A stretch of 64,000 nucleotides of DNA from SG8-41 sp035649495 (GTDB lineage: Bacteria > Pseudomonadota > Gammaproteobacteria > Burkholderiales > SG8-41), in contig DASRJL010000155.1 in the NCBI GenBank assembly GCA_035649495.1, forward strand, positions 56,910 through 120,909, read 5' to 3'. Each line of letters opens with the position of its first letter. Position 1 is the first letter of the stretch. This document shows positions 15,624-24,208 of the stretch, piece after piece. The notes under the pieces are model-generated. The model saw nothing but the letters and a program-made list of their open reading frames with translations, ran no database searches and had not been told where the DNA came from. Both the position numbers and the translations under genes were made by a program.

Positions 15624-17921
15624 ATGAAGATCGTCAAGTACGCCTTGCTCGGCATTGGCGCCCTGGCCCTCCTGTTCGGAGCCGTGCTCGCCTACGTCGC
15701 GGCCACCTTCAACCCCAACGATTACAAGCCCCAGATCATCCAGCTCGTTAAGGAGAAGAAGGAGCGCACGCTGAAGCTCGACGGTGACATCAAGCTCTCG
15801 TTCTGGCCGAACGTCGGCGCGGAGCTGGGCAAGGTGTCGCTCTCGGAGGCGAAGAGCGAGAAGGAGTTCGCGGCGGTTGACAACGCCCGCGTCTCGGTCA
15901 AGGTCATGCCGCTCTTCTCGAAGCAGATGGTGGTGGACGAGGTGCGCGTCAAGGGCGCCCGGGCGGCCATTGTGCGGTTCAAGGACGGCAAGCTCAACAT
16001 CGACGATCTCCTCGCCAAAGATGACAAGGAGCCGAAGCAGGATGTCGCGTTCGACATCGCCGAAGTCGACATCGCGGATTCCGCCTTCAGCTTTCGCGAC
16101 GAGCAGAAAGGCGCGCAGTACGCGCTGTCCAAGGTCAACCTCAAGACGGGGCGCATCGCGAACAACGTGCCCACGAAGGTCGATCTCTCGGTGACCGTCC
16201 AGGCGAGCCAGCCCAAGGTGAACCTCGCCACCGAGCTGAAGACGAAGCTGACCTTCGATCTCGACAAGCAGGTGTACGTGCTGGACGGCATGAGCCTGGA
16301 AGCGAAAGGGGAGGCCGCGGACATCCGCAACTTCGCGCTCAAGGCGACGGGCAGCGTGACCGCGAAGCCCGGCACGAACGAGTTCACGGCCGAAAAGCTC
16401 GCGGTCGCCATGACCGGGGTGAGCGGCAAGGACAACCTGGACGTGAAGCTCGACGCGCCGAAGCTCGTGTTGACCAAGGACAAGGCGACCGGGGATAAAG
16501 TGACGGTCGTCGCGAAGGTGACCGGTCCGCAAAGCGCGTTGAACGCGAACGTGAGCCTGCCGGGCGTGGAGGGTAGCGCGAAAGCGTTCAAGTCGTCCGC
16601 CATGACGCTCGATCTCGATATGAAGCAGGGTGACCTTACGGTCAAGGCCAAGGTCGCCTCGCCGGTCTCGGGAAACCTCGAGTCGCGGCAGGTCAACCTG
16701 TCCAATCTCGCGGCTAACCTCACCGTCAGCGGTCCGGATGTGCCCGGCAAGAGCCTCACCGGCGAGCTGAAGGGCAGCGCGGCCGTGGACGCTGCGAAAG
16801 AGAGCGCGCAGGCCAATCTTGCGGGCAAGATAGCCGACAGCAACATCAAGGCGCGACTGGGTATCGGCGGCGGCAAGACGACGGGCATTCATTTCGACGT
16901 GGACGTGGACCAGCTCGACGTGGACCGCTACTTCCCGCCGGCGCCCGCCGGGCAGCAGCAAAAGCAGACCGAGAAGCCGTTCGATCTCACGGGACTCAGG
17001 AACCTGAACGCGAATGGAACAATCCGCATAGGCTCGCTCAAGGCGAACAATCTCAAAGCGACCAACGTGCGCGTCGACGTCAAGGCCGGCGGCGGTCGCG
17101 TGGAGCTGAATCCGCTTACGGCGAATCTCTACCAGGGCACGCTCGCGAGCGCGGTCACGGTCAACGCGGCGCCGGCAACACCGACCTTCGCGGCGAAGCA
17201 CAAGATGAACGGGGTGAGCGTAGGGCCGTTCCTCAAGGACCTTGCCAACAACGATACGCTCGAAGGCAAGGGCAACGTCACGCTGGACGTGACGACGCAG
17301 GGCAATACGGCGGGCGCGCTCAAGAAAGCGCTGAACGGCAACGCCGGACTGAAGCTCACCGACGGCGCGGTGAAAGGCATAGACATCGCGGGCTCTATCC
17401 GCAGCGCCAAGGCGAAGCTCGGCACGCTGAAAGGCGAACAGACGCAGCAGGCGGACAAGTCGCAGAAGACGGACTTTTCGGAGATGACCGGCACCTTCGC
17501 CATCAAGAACGGCGTCGCGCGCAACAACGATCTCTCGATCAAGTCCCCGCTGCTGAGAGTAGGCGGGGAGGGCGACATCAACATCGGCGAGGACAGCTTG
17601 AACTACCTCGTGAAGGCCTCGGTCGTCGGCACGAGCAAGGGCCAGGGCGGACGCGACCTGGACGATCTGAAAGGGCTCACGGTGCCGGTAAGACTGTCCG
17701 GTCCCCTCACCTCGCCCAAGTACACGATCGACTTCGGCGCGATGATGACGGACGTGGCGAAGCAGAAGGTCGAGGAGCGGCTGACGAGCGAGATCGGCAA
17801 GCGTCTCGGCGGTGGCGCGGCGGCGGGCGGCACGGCCTCGAAGGACGCAGCGGCCAAGGATGCGGGGAAGAGCAGCGGCAGCCGGCCGCAGGATGTGCTG
17901 AAGGGCCTCTTTGGACGGTGA
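15624..17921 (+). CDS. asmA: AsmA-family protein
   Basis: A 765-residue AsmA-like protein, anchored in the inner membrane by one N-terminal helix (residues 6-28) with the rest in the periplasm. Typical features are FNPNDYKPQIIQLVKEKKERTL after the anchor, LDGDIKLSFWPNVGAELGKVSLS (split here by family variation), the C-terminal FAIKNGVARNNDLSIKSPLLRVGGEG block and KYTIDFGAM near the end. AsmA-like proteins are now viewed as bridge-like lipid carriers affecting outer-membrane assembly. GGAGG precedes ATG 15624. The last codons run into a heptamer element that provides the TGA. It is followed by mutY on the same strand, a pairing I recall from other betaproteobacteria. Confidence 0.9.
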   Translation: MKIVKYALLGIGALALLFGAVLAYVAATFNPNDYKPQIIQLVKEKKERTLKLDGDIKLSFWPNVGAELGKVSLSEAKSEKEFAAVDNARVSVKVMPLFSKQMVVDEVRVKGARAAIVRFKDGKLNIDDLLAKDDKEPKQDVAFDIAEVDIADSAFSFRDEQKGAQYALSKVNLKTGRIANNVPTKVDLSVTVQASQPKVNLATELKTKLTFDLDKQVYVLDGMSLEAKGEAADIRNFALKATGSVTAKPGTNEFTAEKLAVAMTGVSGKDNLDVKLDAPKLVLTKDKATGDKVTVVAKVTGPQSALNANVSLPGVEGSAKAFKSSAMTLDLDMKQGDLTVKAKVASPVSGNLESRQVNLSNLAANLTVSGPDVPGKSLTGELKGSAAVDAAKESAQANLAGKIADSNIKARLGIGGGKTTGIHFDVDVDQLDVDRYFPPAPAGQQQKQTEKPFDLTGLRNLNANGTIRIGSLKANNLKATNVRVDVKAGGGRVELNPLTANLYQGTLASAVTVNAAPATPTFAAKHKMNGVSVGPFLKDLANNDTLEGKGNVTLDVTTQGNTAGALKKALNGNAGLKLTDGAVKGIDIAGSIRSAKAKLGTLKGEQTQQADKSQKTDFSEMTGTFAIKNGVARNNDLSIKSPLLRVGGEGDINIGEDSLNYLVKASVVGTSKGQGGRDLDDLKGLTVPVRLSGPLTSPKYTIDFGAMMTDVAKQKVEERLTSEIGKRLGGGAAAGGTASKDAAAKDAGKSSGSRPQDVLKGLFGR

Positions 17922-17995
17922 CCAGTGACCAGTGAACTGTTGATGGCAACAAGGCGGATCCACGGGTCACGGGTCACGAGTCACGGGTCACGCCC
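17916..17995. repeat. Heptamer-repeat element, two inverted arms (CAGTGAC / CACGGGT)
   Basis: Left arm cggtgac-cagtgac-cagtgaa, right arm cacgggt-cacgggt-cacgagt-cacgggt-cacgccc. The arms pair at 12 of 13 positions over their best stretch. It supplies the asmA stop codon and encodes part of the mutY N-terminus (GSRVTSHGSRPS). Confidence 0.75.
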
Positions 17996-19040
17996 CTCCC
18001 GGCGAGACCTCGCCGCCAGGCTCATCGCCTGGCAGAAACGCCACGGCCGCCACGATCTCCCGTGGCAGGGCACGCGCGATCCGTACCGGATCTGGCTCTC
18101 GGAGATCATGCTCCAGCAGACCCAGGTCGCCACGGTCATTCCCTATTACCAGCGCTTTCTCCAGCGCTTCCCGGATGTCGCCACGCTCGCGCAAGCGCCG
18201 CTCGACGAGGTGCTGCGCCTGTGGGCGGGGCTCGGCTACTACTCGCGCGCGCGCAATCTGCACCGCGCGGCGCAGGCAGTCATGAGCGGACATGGTGGCC
18301 GGTTTCCCCGTACCTTCGATGCGGCTGCCGCGCTGCCGGGCATAGGCCGCTCCACGGCGGCGGCGATACTGGTGTTCTCCGCGGGCGCCCGCTATCCGAT
18401 CCTGGACGGCAACGTGAAGCGCGTGCTGGCGCGGCTCTTCGGCATTGCCGGTTACCCCGGCGACAAGCGGGTGGCGGACCGGCTGTGGCAGCGGGCGGAG
18501 GAACTGCTCCCCAAACGCAGCGTCGAGGCCTATACGCAGGGTCTCATGGACCTGGGAGCGGGAGTGTGCGCAAGGACCCGCCCCCGCTGCGACGCGTGCC
18601 CGTGGTCGGCGTCATGCGCAGCGCGCAAGCGGGGACTCGTCGCGGCCATCCCTGGGCGCAAGCCGCGCAAGGCGCTGCCGCAGAAGGCCACGACCATGCT
18701 CGCCTTGACCCGTGCCGGCGAGGTGCTGCTGGAAAAACGGCCGCCCGCCGGAATCTGGGGCGGGATGTGGTCGTTGCCCGAAGCCGTGCGCGATACCGAA
18801 ATCGCCGGGTACTGCCTGCGCAAGTTCGGCGCGCGCGTCCTCGCCATGGAGAAGCTTCCCCAGATCGCACACGGCTTTACGCACTACAAGCTGGATATAT
18901 TTCCGATCCGGCTGAGGGTCGGGAAGCAGGACCCTCACGCGGCGGAGCCGGGTCTGATCTGGCTGCCGCTGGAGGAGGCGCGCCAGGCGGCGATCCCGGC
19001 GCCGGTCAAGCGCATCCTCGCTTCGCTCAGTGACCGGTGA
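17943..19040 (+). CDS. mutY: MutY, A/G-specific adenine DNA glycosylase
   Basis: A 365-residue base-excision enzyme that removes adenine opposite 8-oxoguanine. The helix-hairpin-helix LPGIGRSTAA is at 131-140, catalytic Glu54 in SEIMLQQTQV, Asp155 in ILDGNVKR, and the 4Fe-4S ligands C209-x6-C216-x2-C219-x5-C225. The C-terminal Nudix-like recognition domain ends with GFTHYKLDI. ATG 17943 is chosen over GTG 17925. Either way about 18 residues before SRRDLAARLIAW are repeat-encoded, so the functional start is uncertain. The C-terminal Ser-Asp-Arg and TGA stop are also supplied by a heptamer array. Together with rdgB and the Nudix fusion it is one of three DNA/nucleotide-repair genes here. Confidence 0.95.
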   Translation: MATRRIHGSRVTSHGSRPSRRDLAARLIAWQKRHGRHDLPWQGTRDPYRIWLSEIMLQQTQVATVIPYYQRFLQRFPDVATLAQAPLDEVLRLWAGLGYYSRARNLHRAAQAVMSGHGGRFPRTFDAAAALPGIGRSTAAAILVFSAGARYPILDGNVKRVLARLFGIAGYPGDKRVADRLWQRAEELLPKRSVEAYTQGLMDLGAGVCARTRPRCDACPWSASCAARKRGLVAAIPGRKPRKALPQKATTMLALTRAGEVLLEKRPPAGIWGGMWSLPEAVRDTEIAGYCLRKFGARVLAMEKLPQIAHGFTHYKLDIFPIRLRVGKQDPHAAEPGLIWLPLEEARQAAIPAPVKRILASLSDR

Positions 19041-19263
19041 CCAGTGACCGGTGACCGGGCAAAGCGCACCGCATTGGCAGAGCCGCGTGGAAGCAAGCCC
19101 TGAACAAGAGGGCATTCGTCATTCCTGCGGAGGCGGGTATCCCCTTTCCCCCTTTGGGGGAAAGGTAGGATAGGGGGCGCGAATGGATCCCCGCCGTTGC
19201 GGGGATGACCTTCGTAGCGCAATCGCTGTTACTGGTCACGGGTCACCGGTCACGGGTCACCAG
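19028..19263. repeat. Compound repeat: two inverted heptamer arms around a nested palindromic element
   Basis: Left arm cagtgac-cggtgac-cagtgac-cggtgac (19028-19055), right arm ctggtca-cgggtca-ccggtca-cgggtca (19232-19259). Between them, GTCATTCCTGCGGAGGCGGG (from about 19118) is mirrored by CCCCGCCGTTGCGGGGATGAC (ending about 19209), and inside that lies CCCCCTTTGGGGG. The mutY stop and the SoxW-like stop lie in the two arms. Confidence 0.7.
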
Positions 19264-20297
19264 AGGTCGACGCGCCCGCCAGTCGACCTGATGCGCTCCG
19301 CCCGCTGCTGCACGTAGCGCTGGAAGCTCGGCTGCTTGAGATACGCTCCGCTCGCCACGTACTCCAGCCCGGACGCGAGGTGAAACGGCTGGAATGACGC
19401 CTCCATCCGGAATACTTCCTTGCCTGCTGTGTCGAAGAAGACGAGGCTGGGCGTGTAAGCGACGCCCAGCGCGCGGCCCCACTGAGATTCGGTGAGCGTC
19501 CTGCCTTCCGGTGTCTCCACCGGGGCGGCGCCGAACAGCTCCAGCCGCGCCACGTCGAATTTCCCGATCAAGCGCTGCACTGCGGCGTCGCGCATGCCGC
19601 GCTCGTGGAGCCGGTCGCACGCCGCGCACTGCTTCTGCTCGAAGAGCACGAGTAGCGGCTTTCCTTCCGGTCGCTGCGAGGCCGCAAGGCGATACGGCTG
19701 CTTCATGAAATATGGCTGCCCGTGCAGCCGGCCGCTCGCCGGCTCGCGCCCGTGCCGCTCGAGGTAGCTGGCGAAGGCGATTCTGCTCTCGTGCTTACCC
19801 GAAACGTAGTCGAGAGCCGCGCGGAACCTGTGCGGCGGATAGTACCCGTTCAGGCGCAGCACCACGGCGCCCTTCTCGTCGAAGAACAGCAGCGTGGGCG
19901 TGAACTGCACCTTCATGAGCGCCGCGAAATCCTTCTCGCTCCGGACCTTGCCGTCCGTCCAGGTGACCTCGCGGTCGCCCCACATGTTGATCGCGACGGC
20001 GTTGAAGCGGCGGCGCGTGAGATCGGCGATCTCCTTCTGCGCGAAATTGACGCGCATCAGCTCGCGGCAGTAGGGGCAGCCGTCCTGCCCGAAGTACACG
20101 AGCAGGCGCTTGCCTTCCGCGGCGGCCTCGCGCACGTCCTCCCGGATATCGAGAAAGGTCTCCTTGAACCAGGATGGTGTTTCGGTCGCATGCGGGCCGG
20201 GGTTCAAGGCTTCGCGAGCAGCCGATACGGCGCTCGTGACCGGTGCTGTGGCGAGCGCCACCGTTAGCGCGATCAGGGTGTACCACTCACGCCACAT
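19257..20297 (-). CDS. Exported double-thioredoxin-fold protein, SoxW-like
   Basis: A 346-residue protein with an N-terminal signal segment (TLIALTVALATAPVTSAVSA) and two thioredoxin-like domains. The first has CPYC at residues 74-77 (LLVYFGQDGCPYC) and VQFTPTLLFF with the cis-Pro. The second has CAAC at 224-227 (LLVLFEQKQCAAC) and VAYTPSLVFF. SoxW-type thioredoxins in sox clusters are thought to keep Sox proteins reduced in the periplasm. The two complete active sites in one chain are notable. It is the last gene of the minus-strand sox run, 160 bp after the metallohydrolase. The TGA stop sits in a heptamer arm. I do not give a symbol, since it is longer than classical SoxW. Confidence 0.8.
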   Translation of the reverse strand: MWREWYTLIALTVALATAPVTSAVSAAREALNPGPHATETPSWFKETFLDIREDVREAAAEGKRLLVYFGQDGCPYCRELMRVNFAQKEIADLTRRRFNAVAINMWGDREVTWTDGKVRSEKDFAALMKVQFTPTLLFFDEKGAVVLRLNGYYPPHRFRAALDYVSGKHESRIAFASYLERHGREPASGRLHGQPYFMKQPYRLAASQRPEGKPLLVLFEQKQCAACDRLHERGMRDAAVQRLIGKFDVARLELFGAAPVETPEGRTLTESQWGRALGVAYTPSLVFFDTAGKEVFRMEASFQPFHLASGLEYVASGAYLKQPSFQRYVQQRAERIRSTGGRVDLW

Positions 20298-20389
20298 GCA
20301 CGAGTACCTCCGGTTGAGCTGCCGGCGAAGGCCATTCGGCCCGATCTTCAGTAGTATAAAGACGGCGAACGGCGCGTCACAGGGCGGCG

Positions 20390-20424
20390 GGGCTGAAGAT
20401 TCGGTGGCTGCGCGACTTCAGCCC
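20390..20424. repeat. Inverted repeat GGGCTGAAG / CTTCAGCCC
   Basis: A perfect 9-bp inverted repeat with a 17-bp loop between the metallohydrolase stop (20458) and the SoxW-like start (20297). It could reduce read-through into the SoxW-like gene. No T-run. Confidence 0.35.
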
Positions 20425-20457
20425 AGCGCCGGGATCGGGGGATTCAACGTCTGCACA

Positions 20458-21441
20458 TCAGAAGCTGCTCCGTTCGATTTCCAGGAACGCCAGGCTGATG
20501 TGCCTGCCTATCACGTCGTTGAAGTGCACCCAGCCGGCATAGGGCTTCAGCTTCGCTACGACGGCATCCTTCATCTCAAAGTCGCTCTTCCCTGCGTCGT
20601 AGTGCTTTTTTACTTCTGCGTAGAGCGTGGTGAGATAGGTCTCGTAAGCCGTTACGATTTCCACGCCGCCCGTCGGCCCGTGGCCCGGAACGTAGCGGCC
20701 TGCGTTCAAGCGCGCCGCCACGCGACACGCCTCGATGCTGCCCTTGAAGGTGGCATCATCGAGCCGGGGCAGACGCTGGAAGAGAAAATTGTCTCCCCCG
20801 AACACCACCGAATCCTCCACGACCTGGATCATGATGTCGGTCTGGCTGTGGGCGTCCGGCGGAGCATGGATGCGAAACGTGATCCCGCCGGTTCTCAGTT
20901 CCTCGCCATTGCCGATCGCGACCGTGGGAATCACTGCCCGGGTGCCTTCCGTAAAGCCGCCGGACAGACGGGACATCGTGACTACCCACTGTTCCGCGAC
21001 TCCGCTCACCCGCCTGATCATTTCGGGATGGGCCATGAGGACGGCGTCGGGGTAAGCCTCGCGCACGGCCTGGTTGCCGAGCCAGTGGTCGCCGTGAACA
21101 TGGGTATTCAACACGTGGGTGACCGGCTTGTCGGTCATCTTGCGCAGTTGTTTCATCACCATGCGTCCGGCCTGCACGCTGGATCCCGGGTCTATCACCA
21201 CGACGCCTTCCCCGGTAATGATGAAAGCCGGATTGTTCATGAAGCCCTGGTTCGTCACGGACGCGATCTCCCGCGGTCCATGGATCACATAGGTATGGGC
21301 GGCGATCCTGTCTACAGGGTAATCGCGCACCATTTCGCGTCTGTCGACCGGCGGGGGCGAAGTCTGCGCGACGGGAAACGAAGCGCAGCCAATCACGAAC
21401 AGCACGGGCGCGCCGATAACCATCCACTTGACCGGGTTCAT
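20458..21441 (-). CDS. MBL-fold metallohydrolase, SoxH-like (quinoprotein-relay type), lipoprotein
   Basis: A 327-residue metallo-beta-lactamase-fold protein with a lipoprotein signal (VLFVIGC, lipobox Cys19), so anchored on the periplasmic side. The zinc motif HVHGDH is at residues 114-119, and later blocks (VVFGGDNF; YVPGHGP) complete the metal site. Proteins of this type occur in sox clusters (SoxH) and with PQQ enzymes (quinoprotein relay system metallohydrolases). The nearby sox genes and the PQQ-type dehydrogenase at 14047 fit both settings. It starts 58 bp after soxX on the same strand. The substrate is not known for the family. Confidence 0.85.
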   Translation of the reverse strand: MNPVKWMVIGAPVLFVIGCASFPVAQTSPPPVDRREMVRDYPVDRIAAHTYVIHGPREIASVTNQGFMNNPAFIITGEGVVVIDPGSSVQAGRMVMKQLRKMTDKPVTHVLNTHVHGDHWLGNQAVREAYPDAVLMAHPEMIRRVSGVAEQWVVTMSRLSGGFTEGTRAVIPTVAIGNGEELRTGGITFRIHAPPDAHSQTDIMIQVVEDSVVFGGDNFLFQRLPRLDDATFKGSIEACRVAARLNAGRYVPGHGPTGGVEIVTAYETYLTTLYAEVKKHYDAGKSDFEMKDAVVAKLKPYAGWVHFNDVIGRHISLAFLEIERSSF

Positions 21442-21499
21442 ATTGAAAGCGTAACAGACGATGCCCGGATTTCTTGGGGGTAAGCGCCTTCGTTTCAGG

Positions 21500-22144
21500 C
21501 TATTTCATGTTGATCGGCGATTGGGGATCGATCAGGTACGCGACCAGGTGAGAGACCTGTTCCGGCGTGAGGTGGCGGTTCGCCCCTAGCCGCGGCATGT
21601 TTGAGCAAGGCGCGAACCCCCAGGCGTTGAAGATTCTCTCGTAGGTGAGCTTCGCCACTGCCTCTGAGCTGCCGCGCTGCATGCCGTAACCTGTCAGGCT
21701 GGGCCCGACATTGCCCACGTTTATCTCTCCGGGAGCAAGGGCATGGCAGTTCTGGCAGAGCCCGCCGTTTCCCTTACGCTTCTCGAGGCTTCCGAACTGG
21801 ATACGGTCGCCCGCACCGTCATGCGCGAGCTCGTCGCCGGCCTTCCAGTCGCCCACGAGCTTCCCCGATTCCGGATACTGGATGGAGGCGCGCGCCAGCT
21901 TGACCACTTCGGCCGCTTCCTCCTGCGTGAGCTTGGCATCGCCGATCTTGCTGCAGATTTGCTGCGACCGGTCCTGCACCAGGCGCTTCAGCAACGCCGG
22001 CATCGGTGCGGAGAAGTCCTCGCTCACCATTGTCTCGGCGACTTGACGCGTCGTCGCTTGATCGGGATAAGTGGTACAGCCCGCGGCAATCAGCGCCGGG
22101 GTACCGAGTACTGCCCATTTCAACCACGTCTTTTTCATTGGCAT
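21500..22144 (-). CDS. soxX: SoxX, monoheme cytochrome c subunit of the SoxAX complex
   Basis: A 214-residue c-type cytochrome. The heme site is CQNCH (Cys130-His134), followed by NVGPSLTGYG and the Met-ligand region PCSNMPRLG (Met about 183). SoxAX joins thiosulfate to the SoxY swinging-arm cysteine. The N-terminus carries PALIAAGC with a good lipobox (Cys23), so this SoxX may be a lipoprotein rather than soluble. The 90 residues between signal and heme, including an unpaired Cys64, form an N-terminal extension. The start may be ATG 22144 or 22138. Spacing from soxA is 12 bp. Confidence 0.93.
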   Translation of the reverse strand: MPMKKTWLKWAVLGTPALIAAGCTTYPDQATTRQVAETMVSEDFSAPMPALLKRLVQDRSQQICSKIGDAKLTQEEAAEVVKLARASIQYPESGKLVGDWKAGDELAHDGAGDRIQFGSLEKRKGNGGLCQNCHALAPGEINVGNVGPSLTGYGMQRGSSEAVAKLTYERIFNAWGFAPCSNMPRLGANRHLTPEQVSHLVAYLIDPQSPINMK

Positions 22145-22156
22145 TTTCGCTCCCGC

Positions 22157-22975
22157 TCAGCGCTTGAATCCGGGCACCTTGATCACGGCCCCGTTGCCTT
22201 GATAGTGGAGATAGGTGGTCAACGCGATTGACGTGTCGGATGCATACTTCAGCTCGGGCAGCCGCATCTGCCAGAAGCAGTCGGAGAGCCGCCACTGCAT
22301 GGTGCGCACGACAAAATGCGAGCCGCGATAAGCGGGCCAGGTCGAAACAACTTCCTGCACCCCTTTCTTGCTGGTCATGTGCACCAGATCCTGGAGCCGG
22401 ATGCGCTTGTTGGCCTCGCCGTGGCACTGCACGCACGCGAAATCCGTCTGACCGCTACGCCGGTAGAAGAGGTACTCACCCGACTTGTACATATCGTGCT
22501 CTTTCCGATGGCTCAGCGAGACGTTCATCTTCATCCCGTTCGACCGGGAAGTAATGTAAAGTGCCAGGGCTTCCGCATCGGAACCGTTGCTACCCGCCGG
22601 ACTGATCGCCGTTTTGACAAGCTCTTCGCGTTTGAAACCCTGCAGTTCAACCATGCAGGTCAGCAGCCTTGACTCCAGGTCCTGTACACGGTCGGTATCG
22701 GGGAAGTAACGCGGCAACCCGGTGGCGGCGCCCTCCAACCTCCCCGGGCCTGCCCCGAAATCGCACTCATTCAGCGAAGCGTTCCTGGGGCCACGCTTTT
22801 GGTAGAAGAGTGTCTTGCCGCGCTCGATCCACAGTTCGCCCGGGTTGTCGTCCGCCAGCATTTGACGGCCTACGGCCAGGGGGTCGTCCGGCCTCCCTTG
22901 GGACAGCGCCGCTCCCCACGTGAGGGCGCACCCTACGGTTGCGACGGCAGCGAGCCATCCTCGCGTCGTGTGCAT
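22157..22975 (-). CDS. soxA: SoxA, cytochrome subunit of the SoxAX complex
   Basis: A 272-residue periplasmic sulfur-oxidation cytochrome. Signal peptide LAAVATVGCALTWGAALSQ. One c-heme site is visible, CVQCH (Cys181-His185), and the catalytic cysteine that carries the sulfane is probably Cys233 in RLSDCFWQMR. The N-terminal domain has Cys71 and Cys107 but no CxxCH, so this is a single-heme SoxA. ATG 22975 has GGAGG upstream; the longer open frame to 23161 overlaps soxZ and is rejected. With SoxX it forms the enzyme that attaches thiosulfate to SoxYZ. Confidence 0.95.
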   Translation of the reverse strand: MHTTRGWLAAVATVGCALTWGAALSQGRPDDPLAVGRQMLADDNPGELWIERGKTLFYQKRGPRNASLNECDFGAGPGRLEGAATGLPRYFPDTDRVQDLESRLLTCMVELQGFKREELVKTAISPAGSNGSDAEALALYITSRSNGMKMNVSLSHRKEHDMYKSGEYLFYRRSGQTDFACVQCHGEANKRIRLQDLVHMTSKKGVQEVVSTWPAYRGSHFVVRTMQWRLSDCFWQMRLPELKYASDTSIALTTYLHYQGNGAVIKVPGFKR

Positions 22976-23015
22976 GCTTTCCTCCACGTTCTGGTAACCA
23001 GCGGGCGCGGCGCGA

Positions 23016-23333
23016 TCACGAGGCCGAAACGGTCGCCTCGTCAGTGCGCTTTTCGCCCTTGTTGTCCAGCCAGGTGACGCCGAGCTTGTCGCCCACCTTG
23101 GCCCCTTTGATGCGCAGCCCGAGGAACGGGTTGCGCGAAATCCCCTGGCTCCACTGCGCATCGAGCACCGTCTTGCCGTTGTGCGTAACCGCCACGTTCT
23201 GGATGAAGTGGCGCGGAACGATGTCTCCCCTGGAATCCTTGCGCGCGCCGGTTTCCATGGGGTGCAGCATCAGAATTCTGACATCGGCTACGTCGCCCTG
23301 CAGCGTGGCGCGGATCTTCATCGGTTCAGCCAT
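23016..23333 (-). CDS. soxZ: SoxZ, SoxYZ carrier complex subunit
   Basis: A 105-residue immunoglobulin-like protein, the partner that holds SoxY. Family blocks MKIRATLQGDVADVRILMLHPMETG, here starting at residue 5 and broken only by normal variation, HFIQNVAVTHNGK and SRNPFLGLRIKGAK are clear. It has no signal peptide; SoxZ is known to be exported with the Tat-targeted SoxY. It lies 72 bp after soxY and 40 bp before soxA in the same direction. The name is certain. Confidence 0.96.
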   Translation of the reverse strand: MAEPMKIRATLQGDVADVRILMLHPMETGARKDSRGDIVPRHFIQNVAVTHNGKTVLDAQWSQGISRNPFLGLRIKGAKVGDKLGVTWLDNKGEKRTDEATVSAS

Positions 23334-23405
23334 GGAGTGGTCTCCTGGAAAATGTCGGACTTCGGTTTTGCGTAAGGAATATGTCGCAGCGTAGCCGACA
23401 GATTC

Positions 23406-23876
23406 CTAGCCGCAGCCGCCGACGGTGATCTTGATTTCCTTCTTTGCCGCGAAGAATTTCCCGTCCGCCTTCACCACCGCCCAGACGTTCGAGGTCTCCC
23501 CCATCTTGATGCGCGTCGAGATATAGCCTTCGCTGCCGCTCGAGACGTCAAACGTTGCCATCAGCGGACGCGGATTTTTTTCGGCAATAATCGAGATCTG
23601 CTGCGTATTGAGGATCTTGCTGGTAACGGCGACCGGCACGACGGCGCCATTCTCGGCAATATCCGGGGCGGTTATCGCGATATCCCTGCTCTCCACCGGA
23701 TTGCCGGCTCCCAGGGCCTTCAGGGCGTCCGCCATGACCTTGGATTCGAACCCGACTTCGTTCCACTGGGCCGCCATGGCGTTCGACGACTTGGCGAGCC
23801 CGGTAACGAGTCCCATGGTAAGTACGCCGAACGCGCCGGCACGCTTCAGGACGGTTCGACGGGAAAGGTCAATCAC
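23406..23876 (-). CDS. soxY: SoxY, sulfur-carrying subunit of SoxYZ
   Basis: A 156-residue carrier with a Tat signal (SRRTVLKRAG, twin arginines at residues 6-7) and the C-terminal swinging arm ending VGGCG, whose Cys155 holds the sulfur intermediates. Most SoxY proteins end GGCGG or GGCG, so the tail is functional-looking. The start is GTG 23876, with AAGGAGA about 7 bases upstream; the longer frame to 24122 lacks support. It is the first gene of soxYZAX-MBL-Trx on the minus strand, so the promoter should be in 23877-24208. soxB is absent from this cluster. Confidence 0.95.
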   Translation of the reverse strand: MIDLSRRTVLKRAGAFGVLTMGLVTGLAKSSNAMAAQWNEVGFESKVMADALKALGAGNPVESRDIAITAPDIAENGAVVPVAVTSKILNTQQISIIAEKNPRPLMATFDVSSGSEGYISTRIKMGETSNVWAVVKADGKFFAAKKEIKITVGGCG

Positions 23877-24208
23877 GATGTCTCCTTTTATTTGCGAGTG
23901 AAGAACGGCCGGCGTGATCTGCAAGGTCGCCGAACATCCAGAGTGTTTTTCGAGAGCTGCAAACCATGCGCAAATTCTCTCCGCCGCGGCGCAAAGGAGC
24001 AATTGGACCGAGGTCTGGACGGAAGGTCTGGCCGTTGCGCGTTGGTCGCCGGAAACGCATTGTTCAGAAAGACGTTTGAGCGCACTCTGATCCGCCTCTC
24101 GTGCAGCTTCGACCAGTACCAAAGTCTCGGTCTGAAGTCTGGAAGGCGTGATCTCGCTCTGCGGTAGGGGTAATCTATGGCAGGACTGCAGACGAGAACC
24201 GAAACCCC
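23877..24208. other. Divergent intergenic region between soxY and the substrate-binding protein gene
   Basis: 332 bp that should hold the sox promoter (minus) and that of the 24209 gene (plus). I see no convincing sigma-70 or sigma-54 promoter, no tRNA and no strong hairpin. A short direct repeat (AGGTCTGG, twice near 24011-24029) is the only local structure seen. Confidence 0.5.

Noticed and set aside
15426..17963. 845-codon open frame on the minus strand opposite asmA
   Set aside because: It crosses the tRNA-Gly gene and is an antisense shadow of the well-supported asmA gene; no recognisable domain.
17916..17995. CRISPR-like array
   Set aside because: Units are 7 bp, imperfect and contiguous, with no unique spacers of 25-40 bp, and no cas genes are in the window.
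22976..23161. Longer N-terminus for SoxA
   Set aside because: It would overlap soxZ out of frame; ATG 22975 has GGAGG upstream and a signal peptide.
24181..24203. Possible sigma-54 site (TGGCAGGACTGC) before the binding-protein gene
   Set aside because: The GG-to-GC spacing is about three bases too short for a -24/-12 promoter.
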